Source: Clostridia bacterium (GTDB taxonomy: Bacteria; Bacillota; Clostridia; Christensenellales; Borkfalkiaceae). From it: a stretch of DNA of 34,294 nt. The stretch spans positions 1 through 34,294 of the forward strand of contig CAAGAU010000030.1 of NCBI GenBank assembly GCA_900767885.1, in the 5' to 3' direction. Made by a program: the position numbers and the translations under genes. The notes beneath the pieces were generated by a model. It made no database searches. It was given only the letters and a program-made list of their open reading frames with translations, and was not told the DNA's origin. Shown here piece after piece: positions 1-6,314 of the stretch. Every line of letters begins with the position of its first letter. Within the stretch, counting starts at the first letter, position 1.

Positions 1-123
1 GAAAATCCGAAGGGGGACAACTGTTTCCCGAGTCCGTTTTCCCCCTTCGGGCAACCCCTTTTCCGAAAACTCCTCAAAATCCCCCGTCCCCTTTAATCTT
101 TAAAGGGGTGTCTGTAATTTGAC
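1..123 (+). repeat. Family A dispersed repeat, copy 1 (cut by window edge)
   Basis: This copy matches copies at 6083-6236, 12711-12867 and (reversed) 22021-22177 almost base for base. It starts inside the element, at the arm CCGAAGGGGG, which pairs with CCCCCTTCGG, and ends with the hairpin CCCCTTTA/TAAAGGGG. The first hairpin (GCGCCTTT/AAAGGCGC) lies beyond the left edge. Its mode of spread is unknown; no transposase is present. Confidence 0.85.
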
Positions 124-163
124 TTTTTCACTTTATATTATCCGTTCGCAATAATTACCTCCT

Positions 164-190
164 TGGATATTTCGCTTACGCTCAATAGTA
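164..190 (-). repeat. Fragment of family B repeat
   Basis: The stretch GGATATTTCGCTTACGCTCA matches the inner part of one arm of the family B inverted-repeat element (full copies at 9988-10090 and 15428-15530). The outer ACGTCAT end and the other arm are missing, so this is a remnant. The rest of 124-240 holds nothing recognisable. Confidence 0.6.
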
Positions 191-240
191 TAGGGTGGAG
201 ATTTTGCCGCCGCGCAATATAACGTAAAAAACAATGTATC

Positions 241-280
241 AAAAAAAGGAAAACGGCGAGCGTTTTCCTTTTTTTTTATT
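241..280. terminator. Bidirectional intrinsic terminator after jag
   Basis: Perfect 10 bp arms AAGGAAAACG (246-255) and CGTTTTCCTT (261-270) enclose a 5-base loop. An A-tract lies on the left and a T-tract on the right, so the structure can work on both strands. It lies 15 bases past the jag stop and would end the rpmH-to-jag transcript. Confidence 0.8.
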
Positions 281-294
281 TATTTTATCGTTTT

Positions 295-1164
295 TTATTC
301 GGTTTTGTCGGTGTTGCTGTTACCTAAAAACGTACCCCAGCCGCTCGTTTTGGGACGAGGCTGACGGGGAGCGCGATCGCCGTATTTTTCGGTTCTGCCT
401 CCGTTGCGGTTACCGTATCTGCCGTTGGAACGATTGCCGCCGCGATCTCCGCGGTCGCCGTATTTCTCGGTTCTGCCGCCGCGATAGCCGCCATTTCTGT
501 CGTTATTTCCCTGTCCTCTGCGATAAGACGCGTCTTCGGGTTCGTCAAAGCGCAAATCGTTGGGGATTATAACCACGTATCTGTTGGGTTCTTTACCCTC
601 GGATTCGGTCTTTACTTCGGTGCTGTCTGCAAGGGTGCTGTGCAGAACTCTTCTCTCGTACGGACTCATGGGTTCGAGAACGATTTTTCTGCCCGTTCTT
701 ACCGCCTTTGCGGCAAGTTTTTCGGCAAGAGATTTAAGGGTTTCCTCTCTCTTTTCTCTGTAATCTTCGCAATCTACCACCACTCTGCGATAGTCTTCTC
801 TGCCGATATTGGCAACCGCGCCGGCAAGGGTCTGAAGCGCGTCGAGAATTTCGCCGCGATAACCTATTACGGACGAAGATCTCGCCGCTTTTACGTCGAT
901 AACTATCTTTTCGTCCTCTTCGTTTAAAACGCATTCCGCGCTTACGTTCATTATATCGAACAAACCTTTCAAAAATTCTACGGATCTTTCTCCGTCGCTC
1001 TTTTTAGGAGTAACTTCTACTTCCGCCTTTTTGGAATTGATACCAAAAAAACCCTTTTTTGCGTCTTCTATTACCTTAATTTCGGCGTTTTCCCTATCCA
1101 AACCTAATTCTTTAAGGCCGCTTTCGATAGCCTCTTCTACGGTCTTACCGTAATACGTTGCCAT
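295..1164 (-). CDS. jag: Jag/KhpB RNA-binding protein with RGG-like tail
   Basis: Jag (SpoIIIJ-associated, also KhpB) is a cytoplasmic RNA-binding protein usually encoded next to YidC. The three expected domains are visible. A Jag_N domain covers residues 1-51 and includes KKGFFGI. A KH domain has its GxxG loop as GYRG at 101-104. An R3H domain covers about 138-202 and has the R-x3-H signature RRVLH at 171-175. Residues 211-289 form an unusual low-complexity tail rich in Arg, Gly, Asn and Tyr, with GGRTEKYGDR occurring twice; such a tail could add nonspecific RNA binding. At 289 residues the protein is longer than typical family members (about 200-260). The ATG is preceded by GGAGG seven bases upstream. 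It is the last gene of the rpmH-rnpA-yidD-yidC-jag run, 15 bases after yidC. The family is certain; the role of the tail is inferred. Confidence 0.95.
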   Translation of the reverse strand: MATYYGKTVEEAIESGLKELGLDRENAEIKVIEDAKKGFFGINSKKAEVEVTPKKSDGERSVEFLKGLFDIMNVSAECVLNEEDEKIVIDVKAARSSSVIGYRGEILDALQTLAGAVANIGREDYRRVVVDCEDYREKREETLKSLAEKLAAKAVRTGRKIVLEPMSPYERRVLHSTLADSTEVKTESEGKEPNRYVVIIPNDLRFDEPEDASYRRGQGNNDRNGGYRGGRTEKYGDRGDRGGNRSNGRYGNRNGGRTEKYGDRAPRQPRPKTSGWGTFLGNSNTDKTE

Positions 1165-1179
1165 AATTTTTACCTCCGT

Positions 1180-2805
1180 TTATCTTCTTTTGCCGTATCC
1201 GGGTTTTTCGTTTTTAACGGCGTCTTCTTTTGCTATTTTATTTTTGAAACTTTTTTCCACGCAGAAATTTATCAAAAGGGTGAATAACGTGGAAAGTATC
1301 GAACTGGTTACCATGTAAATGGAGAAACCCGCCGAATAAATGAACGCGAATATACCGAACATTATGGGCATCATCCAGGTCATCATTTTTTGCTGCATTG
1401 CCGCCTGACCGTTCGCTCCGTCCACGGTGGAAAGTTCCATCTGCGTTTTCTGGGTTTTGTTCATTATAAGGGTAGAGCCGAGCATGGTAAGAATGGACAG
1501 CGCGACGAGTATGAAAAGACCGTTGCCTTTTCCGAATCCCGTCTGCTTATATTTTTCGAGTCCGGCGGTGAGTTCGTTGTATTTTTCCTCGGTAAACGTA
1601 GGACTGCCGTTTTTGCCGTATAACGTACTCGAAAGTTCAGAGTAATTGGGTATGGCGGATTTGAACGGGCTGTCTACTACCCAAAGGTTTTTAACCCACG
1701 GGAATACCACCGATTTAGAACGGTTTTTCTCGTAAGTTTCGGCTGCCGCCTTGCGCGCCTCGGTTAAAATTACCTTGTCCTTATAGTCGTCGGTTACGTA
1801 TTTGATCGCCGCATAAGAAAGTTCTTCGTTGGCAAAAGCCGCGTAATCCGCTTTGTAAGTTTCCGCCGCGTTGAATTTATCCAGGTCGAACTTGCCGTTA
1901 TCGTTGCAATAAGCGTCCTCGAGATGTTTTCTTTCTACAAGGTCGGAATTTATAAAGTAATACTTGCCTTTTTCGTTCTTGCCTACGGCGCACTTATCGT
2001 CGTTTTCCACGTAATAAGCGGGGTTTTTAACGAGCAGCACTTCGCGGATATATTTATCGAGCGAGTTTTCTCTTATAATGGTTTTTATACGTGCGTTTTC
2101 GTAATCCAAAGTACCGTCTTCTTTAAAATACCCGTCTATACCGAGCGACTTTTTAACTTCTTCGGATAAGCCGCTTTTAAGGGTATAACGCGAAGTATCG
2201 GTAACGGCTTTACTATCGTCTACCGTAAAATACTCAAGACATTCCTTATGTTTTAAAACGTAATCTATATTTACTATATAATCGCCGTTTGAGGTTTTTA
2301 TAACCGGGCCGTCCGCGCTGCCTTCGTTTACCGACGCGACTATCTGCGAGTCGTAAGCCGCGCCCATATCCTTGAAAACCTGAAAGTCGGTCTGTTTGGA
2401 ATACGAGTTGAACGCGCCGATTACTATAAAGAAAAATACCAGCGTTACTATAGTGGGTAAACACGCCGAAAAAGCAGAATATCCGTTCTTTTTGTAAAGA
2501 GCCATCATCTTCTGCTGATAAAGTTGTTTATTGTTGGCGTATTGTTTTTGCAGTTTTTCGAGATCGCCCCTCATCATTTCCATTTTGAGGGCGTTCTTTT
2601 TCATTGACGCGCGAGAAAAAATATCGAGCGGCAAGGTTATAAGTTTAAGCGCGAGGGTAAAGAGAATTATACCCAGACCTACGTCGGCAACCAGGTTGAT
2701 AAACCAGGTTATCACACTCAAAAGCCATTGATATTTTGCGCTTATTCCGCCCAGATCGCCTATGAGCGGCACGTTTATAACGCTTAACAAATAAGATATA
2801 TTCAT
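1180..2805 (-). CDS. yidC: YidC/OxaI membrane insertase with large extracytoplasmic insert
   Basis: YidC inserts membrane proteins, alone or with the Sec translocon. The core helices are visible. TM1 lies at about 27-60, followed by the conserved groove arginine (R65 in DIFSRASMKK) and the basic cytoplasmic coiled hairpin (66-110). TM2 lies at about 112-134, TM3 at 429-447, and the last two helices at 476-515, with a basic C-tail ending GYGKRR. Gram-positive YidC proteins usually have about 260-290 residues; this one has 541. The extra length is one insert of about 290 residues (135-424) between TM2 and TM3, predicted to face outside and rich in Lys, Asp, Tyr and Asn. No lipobox cysteine is seen at the N-terminus. 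The SD AGGAG lies 4 bases before the ATG. It sits between yidD and jag, as in most Bacillota. The identity is secure; the function of the insert is unknown. Confidence 0.95.
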   Translation of the reverse strand: MNISYLLSVINVPLIGDLGGISAKYQWLLSVITWFINLVADVGLGIILFTLALKLITLPLDIFSRASMKKNALKMEMMRGDLEKLQKQYANNKQLYQQKMMALYKKNGYSAFSACLPTIVTLVFFFIVIGAFNSYSKQTDFQVFKDMGAAYDSQIVASVNEGSADGPVIKTSNGDYIVNIDYVLKHKECLEYFTVDDSKAVTDTSRYTLKSGLSEEVKKSLGIDGYFKEDGTLDYENARIKTIIRENSLDKYIREVLLVKNPAYYVENDDKCAVGKNEKGKYYFINSDLVERKHLEDAYCNDNGKFDLDKFNAAETYKADYAAFANEELSYAAIKYVTDDYKDKVILTEARKAAAETYEKNRSKSVVFPWVKNLWVVDSPFKSAIPNYSELSSTLYGKNGSPTFTEEKYNELTAGLEKYKQTGFGKGNGLFILVALSILTMLGSTLIMNKTQKTQMELSTVDGANGQAAMQQKMMTWMMPIMFGIFAFIYSAGFSIYMVTSSILSTLFTLLINFCVEKSFKNKIAKEDAVKNEKPGYGKRR

Positions 2806-2820
2806 TTTGCTCCTGAAATT

Positions 2821-3084
2821 TCAGATAAGCCATTTTTTGGCGTTGTAGTTATCGGGAACGGGGTCGAAACCGCCTTTATTCAAAGAGTTACAGCGAAGAA
2901 TCCGCCATATAATAAGCGCGATACTCACCAAAAAACCGTGTTTATAAAGAGCCTCCATGGCATACACGCTGCACGTGGGGGTAAAAATGCACCCCGACCT
3001 GAGAGATCGCGAAACGTATTTTTTATAAAACTTTAACAGCAAAATAAAAAATCTGTTTATATAACCCGGTTTGTAAAGGCTCAT
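2821..3084 (-). CDS. yidD: YidD membrane protein insertion efficiency factor
   Basis: This small (87 residue) membrane-associated protein assists YidC-dependent insertion. The family signature is complete: CIFTPTCSVYAMEALYKHG at about 32-50, then RC....NKGGFDPVP near the C-terminus. An amphipathic or hydrophobic N-terminal stretch (FFILLLKFYKKYVS) fits membrane association. The ATG overlaps the rnpA stop by four bases (ATGA), so the two are translationally coupled. yidC follows 15 bases later. Confidence 0.95.
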   Translation of the reverse strand: MSLYKPGYINRFFILLLKFYKKYVSRSLRSGCIFTPTCSVYAMEALYKHGFLVSIALIIWRILRCNSLNKGGFDPVPDNYNAKKWLI

Positions 3085-3410
3085 TTTAAACCTTCTCTTT
3101 TAAGTACGGAATTCATATCCCTTAAAAAATCCGCATAAAAGTATTCTTCCCTTATTTTAGGCAAAAATACTATATACAAACGGGGAGCGTTTTCCATATT
3201 GCGGAAAGCCTCCCTCGTTGCGGCTCGCAGCAGCCTCTTGATTCTGTTCCTTAAAACGGCGTGTCCGTGTTTTTTACTTACCGAATAACCTATCTTCAGT
3301 TTGTCGCCTTTCAAGTATATCATAGTAAGCGACTTTGAATAAACTCTTTTCCCCTTGGAAAAAATTTTATTAAAATCGCTTTCTCTTTTAACCGTATTTT
3401 TCAAAATCAA
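3081..3410 (-). CDS. rnpA: Ribonuclease P protein component
   Basis: RnpA (109 residues) is the protein subunit of RNase P, which matures tRNA 5' ends. The diagnostic stretch KKHGHAVLRNRIKRLLRAA corresponds to the family RNR motif. The N-terminal LKNTVKRESDFNKIFSKGKR and the basic composition also fit. The chosen start is TTG at 3408-3410, which overlaps the rpmH stop codon in the string TTGA. No better start exists upstream without entering rpmH. The downstream yidD also overlaps by four bases, so rpmH, rnpA and yidD form a tightly coupled string. The only uncertainty is the start, since the next Leu codon (TTG, two codons in) is equally possible. Confidence 0.93.
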   Translation of the reverse strand: MILKNTVKRESDFNKIFSKGKRVYSKSLTMIYLKGDKLKIGYSVSKKHGHAVLRNRIKRLLRAATREAFRNMENAPRLYIVFLPKIREEYFYADFLRDMNSVLKREGLK

Positions 3411-3541
3411 TAGGTAAGGCGTTTACGACCTTTGTTTCTTCTTCTTTTAAGTACGTTTCTACCCGACTTGGTAGCCATTCTCTTTCTGAAACCGTGTACT
3501 TTGTTTCTCGTTTTCTTTTTGGGTTGATAAGTTCTTTTCAT
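3407..3541 (-). CDS. rpmH: Ribosomal protein bL34
   Basis: This short gene of 44 codons starts MKRTYQPKKKTRNKVHGFR and continues with RMATKSGRNVLKRRRNKGRK, the near-universal L34 sequence. It is a highly basic protein of the large ribosomal subunit. AGGGAG lies seven bases upstream of the ATG. A consensus sigma-A promoter lies about 80 bases upstream. Its stop codon overlaps the rnpA TTG start by four bases. The order rpmH-rnpA-yidD-yidC-jag is the classical origin-proximal cluster. Confidence 0.97.
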   Translation of the reverse strand: MKRTYQPKKKTRNKVHGFRKRMATKSGRNVLKRRRNKGRKRLTY

Positions 3542-3618
3542 AATGTATACTCCCTTTTTACTCGTTCAACGGCTCGTTTACTCTTATTTTTATCCGTTGC
3601 GATATTTTTGCTTTTGCA

Positions 3619-3647
3619 ATTATACTCGTTTTATTTAATTTTGTCAA
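3619..3647 (-). promoter_or_regulatory. Consensus sigma-A promoter of the rpmH operon
   Basis: On the minus strand, TTGACA (3642-3647), a 17 bp spacer and TATAAT (3619-3624) form a perfect sigma-A promoter. Transcription would begin near 3612, giving a leader of about 70 bases before rpmH. It lies between the dnaN stop and rpmH, so ribosomal and RNase P expression does not depend on dnaN transcription. Confidence 0.88.
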
Positions 3648-3672
3648 CTCTAAACGACTGTTTTAGTTAATT

Positions 3673-4776
3673 TTAAGAATTTATTCTTATCGGCAACACA
3701 AGATAAAGATATGCGTCGCCCTCGTAAGGGGTAATGGTGGCGGGGGCTATTTCCCCTACAAAGCGTATTACCACAAACTCGTCGCTTACGGCTTTTAACG
3801 CCTCGCAAAGGTATCTGGAATTGAAATTTATCTCCAAATCCTTGCCTTCGATCGTTACAAAAACGTTTTCGTTTACGTTGCCGCGCTCGGAATTTGCCTT
3901 TACGTTTATGCAGTTATCCTTTATGTCGAGTTTAACTACGTTGCGCGCTTCTCTCGCTACTATAGTAGCCCTTTCAAGACTGTTTAAAAGAGCCGTTCTT
4001 TCCACCTGTACGGTCGTTTTATAGTCCTTGGGGATAATCTGCTCGTAGTTTATAAAATCGCCCTCTAAAAGGCGCGAAACGAACGTAACGCCTTCGTCTT
4101 CCATCATCAGCGAGTTATCCTCCGAAAGAAGGGTAAGGTCGGCATCGTCGTTTTCGAGCAGCCTCGAAATCTCGGACAATGCGCGGGCGGGAACGATAAT
4201 TTTAAAATCTCCGCTCGCACTCTTTACTTTCTGCGTTGCGAGTGCCATACGGAAACCGTCGATCGCCACGCATTTGAGAGTTTCGCCTTTTATTTCGAAA
4301 AGACAACCCTTTAAAATGGGGCGGCTCTCGTCCGTAGAACAGCAGAATACCGTTTTTTCTATTAAATCTTTATACTCCCTTTGTGTTATGGTAAAGAATT
4401 TTTCTCTTAAATTCTTTTTTATGGACGGAAATTCTTCGGCGGAAAGAGTAGATATAAACATCTCGTTGTCGCCGTAGACTATTTTAAGCCTGTTTTCCTC
4501 TTGCAAATATATTTCCACCTCGTTCTCGTTTTCGAGTTTTTTAACGAGTTCGGCAAACATTTTACCGGGAACGACTGTATCTCCTTCCATAAAAGTTTCG
4601 CACCTTATGGTTTTTTCAATGGCTATTTCCATATCGGTGGCGGTTAAAGTGAGATCGTCGCCCCTTACGGACATTTTTATTCCTTCTAAAACGGGGTTTG
4701 TCGTTCTTGCGCTTATCGCCTTGGATACTTTTAAAACCGCCGACGACAACTCGCTTCCGCTTACGATTATTTTCAT
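3673..4776 (-). CDS. dnaN: DNA polymerase III beta subunit (sliding clamp)
   Basis: The clamp encircles DNA and tethers polymerase III and repair proteins. The length (367 residues) is normal. The N-terminus (MKIIVSGSELSSAVLKVSKA), the internal DESRPILKG and the C-terminal YLVLPIRI, which forms part of the partner-binding pocket, are typical. AAGGAG precedes the ATG by eight bases. In most Bacillota dnaN follows dnaA and points away from rpmH; here it is co-oriented with rpmH and lies between rpmH and the origin, and no dnaA is present. A weak promoter-like pair (TTGTCC, 16 bases, TATTAC) overlaps the origin elements at 4838-4865. Confidence 0.96.
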   Translation of the reverse strand: MKIIVSGSELSSAVLKVSKAISARTTNPVLEGIKMSVRGDDLTLTATDMEIAIEKTIRCETFMEGDTVVPGKMFAELVKKLENENEVEIYLQEENRLKIVYGDNEMFISTLSAEEFPSIKKNLREKFFTITQREYKDLIEKTVFCCSTDESRPILKGCLFEIKGETLKCVAIDGFRMALATQKVKSASGDFKIIVPARALSEISRLLENDDADLTLLSEDNSLMMEDEGVTFVSRLLEGDFINYEQIIPKDYKTTVQVERTALLNSLERATIVAREARNVVKLDIKDNCINVKANSERGNVNENVFVTIEGKDLEINFNSRYLCEALKAVSDEFVVIRFVGEIAPATITPYEGDAYLYLVLPIRINS

Positions 4777-5122
4777 TGCGTTCGCTCCTTGATAGATATA
4801 TTATTTTATTTATTAATTTATTAAACAGTAGTAGTAGTAATAGGCTGTGTGAAAAAGTGGACAACCCCTTTTTTATAACTAAAATCGCTTATATTATCGG
4901 CAATTTTAAATCCACACTTTATTAACTTTACCTTTAAAAAGAAGGTGGAATAAAAGTGGAAAAAAGGTTTTTTTGTGGATTGCTTTTTTACGCGCCGTAA
5001 CCGCTCGCGCGCACTCGCGCCCGCGACTACAATATATTATAGACGAAACCGGACAAAAAAGCAAGAAAAATAACGTAAAATAAGGTGAAATAAGAAATTG
5101 TGGAAAAGCGGTTGATAAACGG
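4777..5122. other. oriC: Probable chromosomal replication origin (oriC) with DnaA-trio
   Basis: Directly upstream of dnaN lies an almost pure A/T tract (4798-4825). Next to it are five triplets TAG TAG TAG TAA TAG (4829-4843). A short GC step and near-consensus DnaA boxes follow: 4856-4864 (TTGTCCACT on the minus strand, 7 of 9), 4908-4916 (AAATCCACA, 7 of 9), 4955-4963, 4974-4982 (TGTGGATTG, 7 of 9) and 5099-5107 (TGTGGAAAA, 8 of 9). Boxes, then trios, then AT-rich unwinding DNA, then dnaN is the arrangement known for the unwinding region of Bacillus subtilis oriC. Genes on each side point away from the region. A GC-rich patch lies at 4990-5030. No perfect TTATCCACA box is present. Confidence 0.75.
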
Positions 5123-5150
5123 TTGACAAAATCTATGAAAATGTTAAAAT
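5123..5150 (+). promoter_or_regulatory. Sigma-A promoter of rsmG, likely leaderless
   Basis: TTGACA (5123-5128), a 16 bp spacer and TAAAAT (5145-5150) end seven bases before the ATG at 5158. Transcription would start at or next to the A of the start codon. No Shine-Dalgarno sequence is present between them. Confidence 0.7.
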
Positions 5151-5157
5151 CTTGTCA

Positions 5158-5847
5158 ATGAAAGATTTGTTTGAAAAGTACGGAGTTGACTATGACTGCG
5201 AGAGCCTTGAAAAATTAGATATTTTTAAGAGGCTTTTAAAGGAATACGGTTCTAAATTCAATATTACCGCCGTTTTGGACGACGAAGGCATAAAAGTAAA
5301 ACACTTTTTGGACAGCGTGCTTTATGTGGATAAGTTTTCCACAAACGCCGAAGTAATAGAGATAGGTTCGGGCGGAGGCTTTCCGTCTATCCCCAATAAA
5401 ATTTTAAGGAACGACCTTAATTTTACTTTGGTAGAGGCTACGGGCAAAAAGTGCGAGTTTTTAAAGACTGCGGTAAAGGAACTCGGTTTAAAGGGAGTTA
5501 CGGTACTCAACGCCCGCGCGGAAGAGTTGGGACAGGATAAAAAATACCGCGAAAAATACGATTACGCCATTGCGCGCGCGGTTGCCGGAATGAACGTTTT
5601 AAGCGAGTTATGTCTGCCGCTTGTAAAAATAAGCGGAAAATTCGTGGCATATAAAGGCAACGCCGAAGAAGAGTTGAACGCGGCGAAATCCGCTATAAAA
5701 ACTCTCGGCGGAAAGGTAAATGAAGTATATAGTTTCGAGTTGCCCTGCGGCGCGGGAAAAAGAGAGATAATAGAGGTGGAAAAAGTATTTAAAACGGATA
5801 TAAAATATCCCAGGCAATACGCAAAGATAAAAAAATCCCCGCTTTAA
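5158..5847 (+). CDS. rsmG: 16S rRNA (guanine-N7) methyltransferase RsmG (GidB)
   Basis: RsmG methylates N7 of the 16S rRNA guanine equivalent to E. coli G527, using S-adenosylmethionine. The SAM loop is VIEIGSGGGFPSIP at about 67-80, followed by the acidic strand TLVEATGKKCEFLK. The family signature ARAVAGMNVLSELCLPLV and the basic C-terminus are present. The length from ATG 5158 is 229 residues, near the usual 235. A TTG two codons earlier (5152) is in frame, but the -10 box ends at 5150, so the ATG is preferred and the mRNA would be leaderless. rsmG is often near the origin, usually with mnmE/mnmG; those are not seen here. Confidence 0.93.
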   Translation: MKDLFEKYGVDYDCESLEKLDIFKRLLKEYGSKFNITAVLDDEGIKVKHFLDSVLYVDKFSTNAEVIEIGSGGGFPSIPNKILRNDLNFTLVEATGKKCEFLKTAVKELGLKGVTVLNARAEELGQDKKYREKYDYAIARAVAGMNVLSELCLPLVKISGKFVAYKGNAEEELNAAKSAIKTLGGKVNEVYSFELPCGAGKREIIEVEKVFKTDIKYPRQYAKIKKSPL

Positions 5848-5854
5848 AAATAAA

Positions 5855-5892
5855 GAAAAGGTACTTTTACGTTCAATATGACGTACTTTTTC
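5855..5892 (+). terminator. Possible terminator after rsmG
   Basis: GAAAAGGTAC (5855-5864) pairs with GTACTTTTTC (5883-5892) with one mismatch, eight bases after the rsmG stop. The 18-base loop contains a fragment of family B (CGTTCAATATGACGT), so a repeat remnant appears to have become the terminator. The following T-tract is poor. Confidence 0.4.
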
Positions 5893-5895
5893 TTT

Positions 5896-6061
5896 TACGT
5901 CATTCTGTCAATGTCGAGTGAGCAAACTTGCTTGCAAGGGTTTGCGAGCGACGATATTCATAAGGCACTTGCATTTTTGATAAAAAATGCGGAAAACGAT
6001 AGTTTTAACGCGTTAGCGTTAAGTGCCGAATAATAGCAGTGAAGAATCTCACCGGACAACC
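5896..6061 (+). repeat. Family B repeat carrying a nested family C insert
   Basis: The family B end ACGTCATTCTG (about 5898-5908) is followed by a block (about 5907-6040) that also occurs inverted at 10190-10321. The family B arm resumes as CAGTGAAGAATCTCACCG. The block contains hairpins built on GCAAACTTGC/GCAAGGGTTTGC, GCATTTTT/AAAAATGC and AACGC/GCGTT, closed by GGCACT/AGTGCC. No open reading frame of note is present. Confidence 0.75.
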
Positions 6062-6082
6062 GAAAAAGCAATAATACAGTCG

Positions 6083-6236
6083 TGTCGGTTATAATTGCGC
6101 CTTTAAAAAAGGCGCAGCGAAAATCCGAAGGGGGACAACTGTTTCCCGGGTCCGTTTTCCCCCTTCGGGCAACCCCTTTTCCGAAAACTCCTCAAAAACC
6201 CCCGTCCCCTTTAATCTTTAAAGGGGTGTCGGTTAA
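6083..6236 (+). repeat. Family A dispersed repeat, copy 2
   Basis: This complete copy has the three hairpins GCGCCTTT/AAAGGCGC, CCGAAGGGGG/CCCCCTTCGG and CCCCTTTA/TAAAGGGG. It abuts the family B/C composite on its left and ends about 80 bases before the MATE gene. An uninterrupted reading frame runs through it, as in copies 3 and 4, but codon-level evidence for a protein is lacking. Confidence 0.88.
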
Positions 6237-6314
6237 CTTACTTTATCTCTTTATATCAAGCGGCAGCGAAATATTCCGCCTGACTGACGAAAAAAATAAA
6301 CGTTATAAAAAACC

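Noticed and set aside
4829..4843. TAG triplet run as a simple microsatellite
   Set aside because: Its position and orientation between DnaA-like boxes and an AT-rich tract directly upstream of dnaN fit the DnaA-trio better than a random short repeat.
5135..5157. ATG at 5135 as an alternative rsmG start
   Set aside because: It is out of frame and meets a stop after eight codons; it also lies within the promoter spacer.
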